Part shown: piece by piece, positions 1 through 12,381 of the stretch
Numbering within the stretch: position 1 is the first letter of the stretch
Layout: each line of letters starts with the position of its first letter
Source: Owenia fusiformis
Taxonomy: Eukaryota; Annelida; Polychaeta; Sabellida; Oweniidae
NCBI GenBank assembly: GCA_903813345.2
Contig: CAIIXF020000003.1
Location: forward strand, 11,608,931 to 11,672,930
Length of the DNA: 64,000 nt
Direction: 5' to 3'
Notes under the pieces: generated by a model
What the model was told of the DNA's origin: nothing
The model's database searches: none
What the model saw: only the letters and a program-made list of their open reading frames with translations
Program-made: the position numbers and the translations under genes

Positions 1-52
1 CTCATAAGTGATCGGGACTCCTTTGAATGAGTAGGCATCCAATGTAAATGCC
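1..52 (-). CDS. Cadherin-like gene, exon 4 (partial, runs off left edge)
   Basis: On the minus strand an acceptor (TTGTAG) sits just above 52. The exon opens in the phase left by exon 3 (2 bases + 1) and translates without stops to the window edge. It reads AFTLDAYSFKGVPITYE, which fits the first strands of an extracellular cadherin repeat directly after the Pro-Pro-X-Phe linker and Y..DIDEE segment of exon 3. The rest of the protein (further repeats, membrane span, tail) lies outside the window. The exon is short, but matching phase and repeat register make it credible. Confidence 0.6.
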
Positions 53-1098
53 CTACAAATAAGACTATACAATAATTGCTGTCAAATACCCAAGAACTCG
101 AAACACTGTGTTCACGACTTGAGTTAAAAACACAATTGCAACTATGAACATTGCCAATATTATTGCCCATAGGCAACCACTTTTAAGAAATAAAGCAAAA
201 GCTGTGATGACCATGATATTCAATGGTACTGTACGTCCATGGTATTCCTTGTTCATTCATGGTTTTCATAAATGGTTTTCACCATGACAATAGGCAGAAA
301 AGAGGCAAAAAGAAAAAGAAAAAAAGTTATGAAATCAACTCACCAGATTCCTTTCATTACAGTTCAGAGACATTAACTTGTAAAACTCGTACTCATAATA
401 CCTTCTTGTTTTATAACTTGAAGTAAAACCTCCATGTTTTTACATGACTCTGATTTAATGATGATTATATATTGATGCAAGAGATTAATGTTTAACATAC
501 TGTACATGTACATGTATATGATGAGAGTTAAGAAACCTAATTAACATAAAACATTTCAACAGAATATTTAAAGAATATGCAAATGAAACTCTTATCTTTT
601 TTAATTACAGGTAGATTATATTAATTTTTGATTACTGTACTTAAGGCATTATCTTTTATGTATGTTTGTAGACAATTCTGTTGTTAGCTCCCCCCTATGA
701 TACATACATGTATACTGTACCATGAGAATTACATGTAAACCATGAATACCATGGAAAATATCATGGAATATGATGATTACCATAGCTTTTTTTTCTAATG
801 GTACTAGTACATGTACAATGTACACGTACATGTATAGCAGTTTTTCCAACTCCATTGCGGAGTGAAAAGTGGTTGCCTTGTCAACAGTTGTGAGTTTTTA
901 ACCCTAGTGTGGACTCAATAATCTTTGAGAATTTCCAAAATTCCTCATCTATTACAATGGGGCTTTACAAATATAAAAAACTGTCAAGGAAAAATCAAGT
1001 AGGCAAGCTTTGACAAATGTTTGAAGAAACATTTAACTGTACTTCAAAAAATAATAGATATACAGACTGTAATAATATAAACAACAAATATGTCTTAC
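53..1098 (-). other. Cadherin intron 3, no gene seen
   Basis: AT-rich intronic sequence. Repeated short ACATGTAC and CATGTA motifs near 500-530 and 700-840 are simple-sequence-like. No coding, RNA or mobile signature recognised. Confidence 0.5.
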
Positions 1099-1333
1099 GT
1101 TTGACCAATAGGGATCTCTTCGTCAATATCTTGTTCATAGTAAGGATGTGAGAACTGTGGGGGTTGACGACTACAATGAATTGTAAGAATCTGGGTGGGC
1201 GTGGTCTCAATATTTGGTGCTCCTTTGTCCCTAGCAGAGACAGCCAGGGTGTAGTCCCGGGCCTCTAGCTGGTCATAACCAATCAGATAAACTTTGCCAT
1301 TGTCAGGGTTGACAATGAATCGTCCCTCACTCC
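1099..1333 (-). CDS. Cadherin-like gene, exon 3 (cadherin repeat)
   Basis: The exon is bounded by TTGCAG on its 5' side and GTAAGA on its 3' side. It encodes the second half of one extracellular cadherin repeat and the start of the next: a G-F-x-V-N-x-x-x-G-x-V-Y strand, an L-E-x-x-x-Y-x-L motif and the ARDKGAP turn, all hallmarks of cadherin domains that bind calcium between repeats. The usual DxNDNxPxF linker is replaced by a divergent form ending PPQF, so calcium binding at this junction may be weakened. Entry phase 1 and exit phase 2 match exons 2 and 4. The gene is on the minus strand, transcribed leftwards. Confidence 0.85.
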
Positions 1334-1901
1334 CTGCAATAATTGTCACAATATTATTAATCCCGATGGTTGTCCATTGTGTTATTACCCAGAATTCATT
1401 TTGGTTGTGAATTTTTTACCCACAATACATTACTAAGTGAAATAAACTGGTAATTGGTGATTGTGTGTTTTTTCAAGTATGTAATGAAACATGTATACAA
1501 AATGTTTTTCATATAAATCAATGATTTCATAATAATTCCATGAATAAACAAGGCATTAACATGCACAATGTCACCACCATTTGTTACAGATGCCAATCGC
1601 CAATCGCTGATCACCAACTACCGTCGTCACAAAAGGGAGACCACAACAAAAACAAAAAAAAAACTAGATCAGCATGTTGAGATTTTTTTGTGTAAATTTC
1701 ATGTTTATAATAAAAAATTGGGTCTTATTTTACCTAGGATGAAGAAAAGATACAATTCAAAATTATAATGTTTGATACACTGTAATTGTTCAAACACTTT
1801 TTGTTTATGGAAGTATGTGAAGCTTCCTTATTGATGGGATTCATAAAACTGATGAAACACTCAAACAGAAGTATAATAGTATGGTTTTACACATTATATA
1901 C
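1334..1901 (-). other. Cadherin intron 2, no gene seen
   Basis: Intronic, AT-rich. An A-rich stretch lies near 1650. Nothing else recognised. Confidence 0.5.
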
Positions 1902-2087
1902 CTGATTCTATTCTGTATATGATGTCTGCCCCAAGTGCTTGATCACGTGAAATAAGAGTATATAAAACTGTTCCTGGCTGCGTGATTGGACGTGCAGTGG
2001 CCCTCAGTGGTTGATAACGGTTGGTAAATATGGGCCTTGGATCATTCAATGCTAGTAGATGTATTGTTATCTGTTGAGTGTCCAAAA
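1902..2087 (-). CDS. Cadherin-like gene, exon 2
   Basis: The exon is bounded by TTTCAG and GTATAT on the minus strand. Its first two bases complete a codon with the single base left by exon 1, so the phase joins exactly. It encodes the last strand of a cadherin repeat (ITIHLLALND), a degenerate linker (PRPIF in place of DNxPxF), then the first half of the next repeat with the A-D-I-I-Y-R-I-E-S strand that usually precedes the G-F-x-I motif carried by exon 3. With exons 1, 3 and 4 it forms a continuous reading frame. It is an extracellular adhesion-type protein; the subfamily cannot be set from this N-terminal part. Confidence 0.8.
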
Positions 2088-2436
2088 CTGAAATACAATT
2101 TCATATAATGAGTATACAAATATATCTGAAGCGTACCTGAAATGGGATGGGCTATCATGCTCACTCAAGTCTCTAGCCAATAACACGGAATATAGAGGAG
2201 GCCTTGGAAGAAGGCAAAGCTATGTAGAAGACAGTATATAGTCCTCAGTAGTGTAACATGTAGCAATGGGCAAATATAAAGGGCTTAAATGGTCAAGGCT
2301 AGTAGATAAAAACTGTAATCATTTTTATGAATACTCAAATTTGTAATAAAAATTCACTGTTTGTAATCTGCAGGTTGTCCAAAACTGAAAGCAAAAACAT
2401 TTAAAAGCTAAACAAACATTGATCAGATGTTTTAAT

Positions 2437-2798
2437 ATTGTCCGACTTTGTCTGATTTGTCCCAACTTGTTCGCTTATTGTCCCCAAGATATTATGGGAC
2501 AATGTCCTACGTTGATCTGATGATGTCTGGATATACATGTAGCACCCTTCTGTCCAAAAATGGTCATCACATGTTTATAACAAACAAACATGTCCCTCAT
2601 TTGTCCGATAATGTACACGTCATAGGCTAAGGGTTAAGTAATAGTAAGCTGTATATAGAAGAGACTCTTCTATATACAGCTTACTATTACTTAACCCTTA
2701 GCCTATGGTACACGTACCTCGAAAAGAATTAACATGTTCATTCTTTTCTTGGGACATTAAGGGACAACTTGGAACAAAATCAGACTACGTCGGACAAT
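2437..2798. repeat. Foldback element with a perfect 87-nt hairpin at its core
   Basis: The two ends are inverted copies starting ATTGTCCGAC and ending GTCGGACAAT. Imperfect arms continue inward. The centre is a perfect inverted repeat, 2621-2663 against 2665-2707, separated by one base. It lies in cadherin intron 1. No ORF or transposase. Probably a non-autonomous palindromic transposon. Confidence 0.75.
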
Positions 2799-3716
2799 GT
2801 CTCACTCTCAGGGATGGTCGATGGGAATGTTCCCCTTTATGCCCCCGGGTTCATGCCCCATTGGTGTATGGCTAGCTTAGTTACAGTACACCAGAGACGT
2901 CTCTGGTTACATAAAATGTTAGCCTCGGATCCAATCACCAGATGATGAGGGTTGTGGCAGAGTCTCGGGGCTCTGGTCGTGGCTTATGGCCCGATGTTGT
3001 GTTTTCTTTGACCAAAAAAATTCATTCATTCAGTTTTTTCCGGCAGTTTCAGTTTTGAGTCATTTTCAATGGATTTCCACATCTTAGTCACCTTTCCCCA
3101 CTCCCAGCCAATCCGTTCAAAACTTATCAACGACCATCTAATATCCCGTTGTCAAATTGCTGTAATTTGGCTTCATATTCCTCTAATTCACAGAATTAGT
3201 CCCTCAAATTATTTTCCTTTTAGAAAACACTGGACGAAACAACTGGACTAAATGCCCACAAAAATGTGACGAAATTCCCGGTGATTTAATAATCAAACTT
3301 TATCAAACTCATATCATAATCATTGGGACACATCTTTCACATCGATCCCTTAGAAAACGCTTCAAAAATATCAATTAGAGGAAAATTCGAAATAAGTTGT
3401 ATCTTCTCAAACTTTAGCAACACTGTGCTCGCAATGTTTCGCACCCATGCCTAAGACTAGGCTTATCAAAAAAAGTTACACGTGGCGGGAAATTTGAAAA
3501 ATGGTAGGCATGGCAGACTGGCAATCCGCATAGATAGGCCGGTAGACCAAGGCCTGCATATTCACAATAGGTTATATAAATCTCCAAAGTAAGATCTTCG
3601 TCCAATATTGAAATTGGTCAATGTCTCGGAAATGTGCAATGGCTTGGGAATCAGTTGGGTAATAATAACAATTCATTGACCTCGACAGACCCCCCCCCCC
3701 CCTTCCACATCAGACA
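2799..3716. other. Cadherin intron 1, unannotated stretch
   Basis: Unique-looking intronic sequence. A short poly-C run lies near 3690. No gene or clear repeat recognised. Confidence 0.4.
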
Positions 3717-6700
3717 TACAGGGTGTCTAAAAATGTACCCAAAAGTATATCAACAGCACAGATAAACCAATCAATATAAGTTTTCAGACATGTTAATTTT
3801 GCATGGTCGTGTAGCCATCATGATAAACCATGACATCTCATTTAATTCTTCTCAGCCCTGAGATGTTGTTTCAGTTCATGTTTCAGGTGAAACAGAAAGA
3901 TGCTATGAGTATCAGAATGTAATGTAGCCAAAATATTATTTAAAGTTTTCTCTCCAATACACTATTTTATTTCAGTCTTGCCTTATTGACACTTTAACCC
4001 TTTACCTTTTACACCACATAATCAATGTACCCTCATATTTCGATGACAGCCTGTATAACTGTTAAGTGATAATAATTCTGGTAGATTTTTTGGGATTTCT
4101 CTTTGAATGTTAAGTTGTTCTGAGTATTTTTGCTTGGAATGAGCATTAAAACACTCCTTCAAATAGCCACAGAGAACATAGCCGTAGCCAGCGGGGGTTC
4201 GGTGGGTTCGAACGAACCCCCGGTCAGGATTTCCCAAAATATCATTTTGCGAAAAAATGCATATAACCAGAATCATTAAATTACTGTGCTATTTGAAAAC
4301 TACATATATGAGCAGTAAATGAATTGATATATTTGTTATGGTGAACATGAGAGCATTATTTTCTTAAAAACATGTCATAGTGAAGTTACACTTCCCTCAA
4401 AACGTTTAGCATGCTTCATCTCGGACAAAATAACCCATCTTGGGCAATGGCTAAATCAGTCCTTTGTAGGAATTTTGTCTTAAGCCAGTTCTGGTCCAAT
4501 ACGAAGTTATTGAAAGTTATTGAAAACAATGCAGACGTCCCATACTCCGAATGATTTTTACAACATTGGTGAATAAATATCTGGAATAGTCGTAATATTG
4601 ATGAAACACATGTTCTTTCAAATGTGTACATCTCTGTTTTGTTTTATTTCGATTAAAATTTAAAATATTTCTTGGGGCGTCCCTGGGGCTGGCAAGTCGA
4701 AGTCCCCGAAACCAATTAATAATATAAACGTTGTGAAATGAATTATCTAAAAGCGTATATCATTTATAAACACAAGGATTTGTTAAAATTTATTCATTCT
4801 TTCATTTGATCAGTATTTATTTACCCATCACTTTCCAAAGAAAAATCAATCATTGCAAAAAATGATTTTTTTTTCAGATACACTCCACTCATCTAAGAGA
4901 TTGTATAGAATTCAAATTGTTATCGTTCTAGTTTACTTGCTCTCCATTTTCATGTTAATGTCATGATATGTTTAGCGAATATAATAAAAAAAACATTGAA
5001 AAATTATATGGTATTAATATTAATAATGAAGGCCTAATTTGTTATCAAGCCGTCTGAACTTAACAAAATAACAGTCGCTTTTATTTATATAATTTTATCC
5101 ACTAAAACGTTGTTATTATCAATTGCGGTTGATCTGCTCTGGGGGACTTACCACTGAGCTCCGATGACGTCCAAAGAAATATTTTTAACTTTTTAAAACA
5201 AAGCATAACCGAGACCCACTTATTTGAATAATATATATTTTCATCAGTAATAGTACGACTATCCCGGATAGTTTATAAAGCCTTCGTGTAAACGTTGTGA
5301 AAAGTTATCATAGAAGAACGATCTTTCGGAGTATAGGGTGTTTGCGTCAATTTCAATAACCTTGCATTTGATCCGAACTGGCTTCCAACAAATTTACTGA
5401 AAAATAATGATAAGCCATTGCATGAGGTGATTTATTTCGTCCTAGATGAAGTAGCTTAAGTTAAAGAATAAATTGTGCGAAATAGTTTATATTCCTTGGA
5501 AACAAATCATGCTCCAGGGTCTTCCAGAAATCATTCGAAATAATGGTGGATTCGGGGCAAATCAGATTTCAGGATATGTATTCAGTAAAAGATTCACCGA
5601 AGTATATTTTGATGCAGAAAATTAATTACAAGTTGTCTGACTTTTTTGCACGTTGCCCGTTTATTTTACTTTGTGAACATTAAAGTTGCAAAGCTACAAG
5701 GTCATTTTTGAAAATCATTTTTACGTCCAGACTTTTCTCATGTCATTCCTTGTCATGTCTATTTTCTAAAAATCACAACAGTGCATACTTTATTCCAGGA
5801 AAACTAAAGATTTTTTACAAAAATGTAAAAATGTTGTGAATCTTTTGGGAGATATTGTATTTGATATTTTAAGGAATAGATTGGTAGGTCAATTATACAT
5901 GTTGCTTGTAATTTTATCACCCTCTATAGATCAGATTCTGCCTTTAATGAAGGTATTGCAATGAATTATATTTCCCCTCCCAAAATAGTTTTTTCTTTAC
6001 AAATTATGCAAATAAGAATTCAAACTTAAAGATGCTTTAATACATAATCCAATGGGGTAGTTAGGATTGCCAAACTTTTGGAGGGAGTGTAATTGTACAC
6101 ATTGCATTATTTGAGAAACCCTAATGAAGGGGGGGGGGGATTTGTGAATAACATAAAAATAGAACCCCCGGTCACCAAATCCTGGCTACGCCACTGGAGA
6201 AAGATGTTTGAGGATGGCGATGGCAGAACCCCGGGGGCATAACAAACACAAAGAATCATGTCAGTCAATTATCGCCAAATGATTCAGGAGTTCCTTCCAG
6301 AGTTACGTGTACGCAGGCTGTATCCAATTGATACAAACAACAAAGGCTACACTAGAATCCCAACCAATTAAGTTTCTTGAACGTCTGACCTCTCTGTATA
6401 CTAAGTAAAGGGGCTATAAGACTACTAGGGCCTCCCTATTCACCAGACTTGACGGCCCATACTCATTCTCTGGGGCTATTTGAAGGACCGGGGGGGGGAG
6501 AGGGTCGAATCATCGACCCCCTGGCTACGGGCCTGATGTAGTAGTAAGGATGCAGACTGTCATTGAAATATGAGGTTACATTGAATATGTGATGCAAAAG
6601 GTAACAGGTTAAAGTATTTAAAAGGCACAGCTGAATTAAAAACTGTGTATACTGGTATAGGGGAAAAAACGTTCATGTTTTGACTAAAAGAACACGCAAA

Positions 6701-6801
6701 AAATGTCGGAAAATATTGATTCAGGAGTTACCTTCCAGAGTTACATATCCCATGCTGTTGACATACGTGTACTTTGGGTACTTTTTTGAGACACCCTATA
6801 T
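3717..6801. repeat. Inverted pair of Tc1/mariner relics around a nested insertion
   Basis: The outer ends are inverted: AGGGTGTCT..GTACCCAAA at 3720 and its complement near 6775-6800. The left arm (minus strand, about 4000-4200) and the right arm (plus strand, about 6240-6640) each carry decayed C-terminal mariner transposase: a GYLKE-like segment on the left and PPYSPDLTA followed by a Leu-Phe-Glu segment on the right. Both arms share the sequence after that point, so they are inverted copies. About 4162-6200 lies between them and has its own GTAGCCAGCGGGGG / CCTGGCTACGCC ends, suggesting a later nested insertion. A small G-rich insert (about 6487-6535) interrupts the right copy. No intact ORF remains. 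Confidence 0.6.
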
Positions 6802-6853
6802 ATAGCCTATCGTGATTCATACACTAGGTATTAATTGACATTGGAGTACTCAC

Positions 6854-7535
6854 ATGAAGTATTGTTAGTGTTCGTGATCTCAATAGTGAATCTCAAGTGC
6901 GTTCTGTTGAATTGTTGGCCATTCTTTAGACTTATCATCCCGGAAACAACGTCAATATCTAAATATGGAGGGACTGGCGCCCTGAACTGGAAGCGTTCCT
7001 CAGCTACGCGAGGGTTAGAAGCGACGGTAAATACCTGTCCAGTGGCATTTTCCCTAAGGACAAAAATCCTTGGTGGTCTAACTGCTCTTTTGTGAATGAT
7101 ATGACTATGTTTAAATTTCAATTGGCTGTCTTTATAGACTTTTGGGGAATCATTTCCCATGAGATCGTTTTCTTTTCCAGCAAAATAAGTTGGTTTATCT
7201 CCATTTACAAAAATATACACACTTTCAATCATATTTGAAGGCTCTTTTAGTATATTCACCGTGAGAAGACTGTTTGAGAACAGTGAGAGCTCGTCGCTCA
7301 CAAATATTGAGCCATCGCTTCTTATTTCAAAATAGTTTGAGAGGTCCTCATTCCCCTCTAATGAATTCACAATTCTGACCGCGCGGTCATTTTGTGTTTT
7401 GATAATTGTAACAAAGTCTCCCGGTTGTATGTTATCAGCTACACTGATTGTGATTGCACTGGGTGCTATTGATTTGGCGGTGCATAATCCATATAAAATT
7501 GTAGCTGCAACTAAAACTATCCACAATTTCTCCAT
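6854..7535 (-). CDS. Cadherin-like gene, exon 1 (signal peptide, N-terminal domains)
   Basis: The start ATG is at 7535 and the exon runs 227 codons plus one base to a GTGAGT donor. Residues 1-20 are a clear signal peptide (charged start, hydrophobic WIVLVAATILYGLC core, Ala-rich cleavage region). Residues about 21-150 read as a divergent cadherin-like fold with S-D-G-S-I-F-V. A dibasic HKR site near 150 is followed by AVRPPRIFVLRENATG, which resembles the mature N-terminus after propeptide cleavage in classical and desmosomal cadherins. The next domain (about 155-227) has the cadherin strand pattern and NxT/NxS glycosylation sites. Later exons lie to the left. The role is probably calcium-dependent cell adhesion at the plasma membrane; the exact family is unresolved. 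Confidence 0.85.
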
Positions 7536-10500
7536 TCTGTCAGTGCTATGGTTACGTACGGGAAAGGTTTATTTTGGATGACGTTTACATATTTTCTTGT
7601 AGATGACCTGAAATTGCAACAAAAATATAAATGTGTAACTAAGAGCAAGCATAAAGCAACTGTGGTCGTATTTAGGCTACACTCAGGCTAACATCTATGC
7701 GGTCCCCTTTTATTCCATATATTTCTCTGATTCGGTTTATTATAAGACTGGTCTACGATCTGACATACATATGGATACGTCGATATATTTGTGGAAAATT
7801 CATATTCAAGCCCTAAAATATTATCAAATAGATATGTCATCCAAGTGTATTTAATATGAGTTTATCAGACGGGACTTGGATAATTAACGTTAATCATTGA
7901 AGGCAATTGCTCTTGAGATTTGTGTGTAACAAATTGAAAATGTCATTGAGCATTTGAGCGTTACTATGAATAAATACCCTGATGGAAAATGATCCACTGT
8001 TCACACTAGCTTCTGACAATAACGACAAACGATAACATTTTGACACGAGATCTTAACGATCTAAAAAGAATCTTATGTTAAACTAGTACTGTTTTTTCAC
8101 GGGAGTCTGATTTCTGAATTGAATGTTAATGCAAGTGCATGTATTTTGAAACCAACATGTCCAGTAGTGATCTTCTCCCGGGATCTTCTTCACACATTTT
8201 GACTGAATACGGCCAAGATCTAATTTTGAAAGAGTTTAAGTAAGTCTATTTCTTAAATAGGGTAATATATTCACAGGTGTACTCTTGTCTGTTATCAACA
8301 TGTAAATAGAGAATATGAGAAAATGAATTTAACATTATTCTGGTCCTGATTGACAATTTGAGGGGGTCATCGAAAGATTCGTCTCCCGTGGGGAGAGTGC
8401 TTTTTTCCATAGACCAAGAAAACGTCACAAATTACTTTTTAACTCATATATTTCGTTACACTAAAGACAATACTCTCACTCTATGCAATGGGTATATCAT
8501 TTGCGCGTGTTACCTTCACTTATGTTTGAAGTTCAATAACGTTAAATAGAAATTAGGATCATCAAAGCATTTAATACCTGAAAATATGATTTGAAACATA
8601 GTGGATTTATTGAAGATTAAAGATGCAATTATGTCCAAATATAAGAGAAAGGAAAAAACGTACACTTTTCACAAAATTCCTTTTACTCAACTATTTACTG
8701 GAGAAATGAAATCGGTTAGTATTTCATGTATCTAAGTTGTGTATACATGGTATAATCTTTATTTATTCATGATCCTCATGGCCACTAACTCTGCACAAGT
8801 TATAAACAACCACTTAATAAATTATAATGAAATAAAAGTCGCTTTGAAAAGGTAGAATATGAAGTTTTCGAAACGACGGAATAATACAACTATGTTGGTC
8901 AATAAACTGTGTCTAAGGGAAAGGTCGATCACAATATCGCAATCAATATGACTGGGACAGGCCGGGGATCAGACAGAGATGTTCATGTTTTTGAAAATAT
9001 CACATTTTTCATGACAAATAGTCTACGACCACCATTTCCGTTAATTGTCTCGTTTTATAATGACCTCACGATTCAAACTGGTAAAGTATTTTCAAATTTC
9101 TCAGGTGCGCAATAAATAAATCGATCTTTAAAGTGATTCATCGATATATCAAAACTAAAATCAATAAATAATTATACCCCGGAATTATACAAATACTAGT
9201 ACATGGAATGCTCCATACAATAATGTAAGAAGGATTTCGTAATATAAAAATCAAAGATTTACCTGAAATACCTAAATCCAAAAACGGTAGCAGCTTCGTA
9301 TTCTCAGTAACGTCTATTTCAAATACAAATCCTCGACGCTAATCTAGCGGTTTACATTCAAGCTCACACTCTGAAGCGAAAGGTCCAACGGTTAAGTATG
9401 GTTTATGGTAATTTTCATTAGTATACGGACAACAAAATGGTTAATGATTTACCATATATGAGATAACATTTTAATTTATTGATAATATATATCCTTATTT
9501 TAACAGTCACCCTCTTGAAATAGGCGGGGGTATTGAATACACAACCACGAACTGAGAGATGAAAGCATTGTGAAGATTTAGACCATCTTGTAAAAATTAT
9601 AATAGCTTCATCATATTTTGATTTTTGTAAAGGTTACCATAGCCTTCCTAGATCGTACAGTGCAATTTCAGATCGTACGCACAGTGCAATTTCTGATAAG
9701 AAAAAGTCAAATAGTTTGCTTTGAAGTCGCTAAATACTTATTTTTTATGAAGGCAACTGGACATTGGTCATTGGAGAAATTCAAATATAGCTAGTTTACT
9801 ATAGTTAATTGATATTTTGTTGAACAGAAGTATTTCAGTATTTGAAAAAACGTCAAGTAGGTTAATAACTATAAATTTAAAAGTAACATGTCAGTGGGAG
9901 ATTATGTTTTATTTTTGAATAATCAAACTTTTCAGATCCATTTTATACTCAGCTGGGCAAGCACAATCTAGACCACGGAAGAAAAACGACCAGGTTGATA
10001 AGTAGCTAGCTAAAAGGGGGCGGGCTGTATACAAAATGTGCCATTTAGCGAAACTATGTCAAGAGGGGGAGAGAGAAGGGTGGGTAGTCGGGCAAAGCTT
10101 TTTACCAAGCTCTATTATCTATAAGGATTATACTTGGAGGTTCTGGACACAGATTTTCCTGCAAAAAAAACAAGGGAGGTGTTTCAATAGGGATAAACAC
10201 AGCACCCAAAACCGATCGTACAAAATAGTTGTAACCCCATACATGCACTGAGGTTTTTGGCACATTCAATCTTCTAAAGTTTCAAATTTGAAAAAAGAGT
10301 CTAAAACATTAAATATGAACTTTTCAAAAACAACTGTTTTTTTAAAAATCATCTACGATGTCATGGCGGGAGCGGGATAGATACAGAAATATCCAACCTG
10401 TTAACAAGACATTCCCAAGCCTATAGAACCCGTATATGGGCCGAGAGACTTGAGAAAATGTGGTAGATACATCTTTTTTATTTAGTTTCGACAAAACAAT

Positions 10501-10654
10501 TTTACGGTCCTTGCCTAAATTTTCTCTTTTTACTATGACTGAAAAGTAGAAAGCGCTAGAGTGCTTCTTGGGTTTTACTCATACCCAGGGATAAAACCAA
10601 CAATACGCAACTTGGTACCGTAAACTTGCTATCGTGGGTAGGGGACATGATTTA
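7536..10654. other. 5' flank of the cadherin gene, intergenic
   Basis: On the minus strand a TTTCAG acceptor near 7605 would start the coding exon's 5' UTR. A TTTCAG/GTAAATC junction near 9265 could be the donor of an upstream non-coding exon, which would place the promoter above 9300. Both are guesses from splice motifs. A tandem GATCGTAC motif occurs near 9650-9680. Otherwise AT-rich sequence with no gene recognised. Confidence 0.35.
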
Positions 10655-11338
10655 CAGGGTGGGCAAAAAAACAATACCCAACTTCAAATCAGGATAAAAA
10701 ATATTTACGTTCAATAGGGTACATTGACTTCAAAGGTAGTACATTTTCAGCGGTAGCGCCATCTATCAATAGCCTTATTGACAGAGATCTCTGTTGCAAT
10801 TCATTTCAGCACTTTTGGGATTCTGTGTTTCAGCTCATCAATACTGTTTATTGGATGCTTGTGATTGTATCATTTCCTCAAGATGGCTCTATGTTTGCTA
10901 ATAAACCGCATTAGCATCGGGGCTGCTGGTCGGCCAAGTATCTAGATCAATCAAATTGATACCTTGTTCGCAAAGGAATACCAATGTCTCTTCTGATCTA
11001 TGGTATGAGGCAAGCAATGTCTTGTTGAAAAATAAAATCCTCACCACATACATGTATACGCTTTATGTCCTTTAACAGACCCCTTTGAATATTTATTGAT
11101 AACAACACTGAAATTCATAAACAGTAAGTTTAGTCACACAATTATGCAAATATGCAAGCATGTATTCACCTAACAAAATGATTTGAAATAAAGAAATACA
11201 ATATAAAAAAAACAAAAAAACAAAATGATATTCTATAAATAAAAGATTAACATAATTCTGCAAATTACTATTTTCTCCCTAAAATCTAGAGACCCTAAAT
11301 AGCAACCCAGCATCCCAAATAAGTATTATAAAACTTTA
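10655..11338 (-). mobile_element. Truncated Tc1/mariner-type element (same family as 45383-46510)
   Basis: It begins CAGGGTGGGC after a TA dinucleotide, the same end as the full copy at 45383. The interior matches that copy, including decayed transposase on the minus strand (catalytic FQQD region near 11030 and C-terminal IDELK region near 10840). The match stops at 11338, where a second CAGGGTGGGCC end starts, so the right part has been replaced or cut off. No intact ORF. Confidence 0.7.
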
Positions 11339-11500
11339 CAGGGTGGGCCAATAAAAATTGAAACATTTTTTATTCATTTTATTTTCTTTAATATTGCAAG
11401 TCAATCCACAAAAATTCAAATAATGATAAAATGATTACTTGTGAAAATGTTAAAAATAAAAATATGTATGTATAATTATTTTTTGCTTGTCTTGATCAAG

Positions 11501-12103
11501 ATCTGTATACTGAATGTGTCATGAACATTTTCAAAATTTCCTCTGCTTGAGACATCACTGCCGAAAATACAATCTTTCATATCGTACAATATGTACCCTT
11601 CGAATGATCTCAACATAATATCCATCAATTAAACGTATGTACTTATCTCTAGGAGAAGCAAGACATGTCTCCCTTGGATGATATAGGTTTAGGTGACCTC
11701 AGCTGTTTTTCAAATCATTTAAGCCATGTATGACTGTTAAATAAAGCTCAGACTGATTATTCAGAGAGAGGGCTAAAACTCAAGCTCAGGAACATTTTCC
11801 ATCCATTGTAACTTTTTTCGTCATGTATTATCTTTAGTACTTAATAAAATCGAAAAACAATTTTGTCAAGAGCTTGCGTAAATATGAATATACAAGCTGA
11901 AGATTTAATATCTCAGTTCAAGTGTTTCCTGAATATGTCCTCCACCCACCCGAACAATCAGTCTGGGCTGGATCTGACAGTCATGCATGGCTTAAATTAT
12001 AGGTTTTGAGCCATATTGGTTCTGCCAGTTTAGAAAAACAGCTGAGGTCACCTCACCTATATAATCCAAGGGAGACATGTCTTGCTTTTCTAGAGATAAC
12101 TAC
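11501..12103. repeat. Left portion of a palindromic element split by the Polinton
   Basis: The sequence from 11501 inward (ATCTGTATACTG..) is the inverted copy of 22393-22532 on the far side of the Polinton. Further in, 11639-11720 is inverted against 12030-12100 (GCAAGACATGTCTCCC). Removing the Polinton and one AACTAC restores a palindrome of about 740 bp with arms of about 235 bp. It is non-coding and probably a MITE that served as the Polinton's target. Confidence 0.75.
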
Positions 12104-12381
12104 AGTAGTGTATGTTAAGGAGGCACGGGATTACTTTGCGGTGTCTAAAAATGCGATGCCAGGAATGAGATACTGAGACTACTTTGCGGTGCCTAAAGTG
12201 AGATACCAGGAATGAGATGCCAGGGGTTAATAACATTTTTACTAATGATGCGGTGCCTAAAGTGAGATACCAGGAATGAGATGCCAGGGGTTAATAACAT
12301 TTTTACTAATGATGAGATGCTTGCTTTTGTAGTAACCATAGTGATAACCTGAGGTTTGTGGTAGCTTCAATTTGAGACGCA
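12104..12381 (+). repeat. Polinton left terminal inverted repeat
   Basis: It matches the reverse complement of 22173-22386 by eye throughout, except that 64 bp (12187-12250) is repeated directly as 12251-12314. This makes the left repeat 278 bp against 214 bp on the right. Confidence 0.9.
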
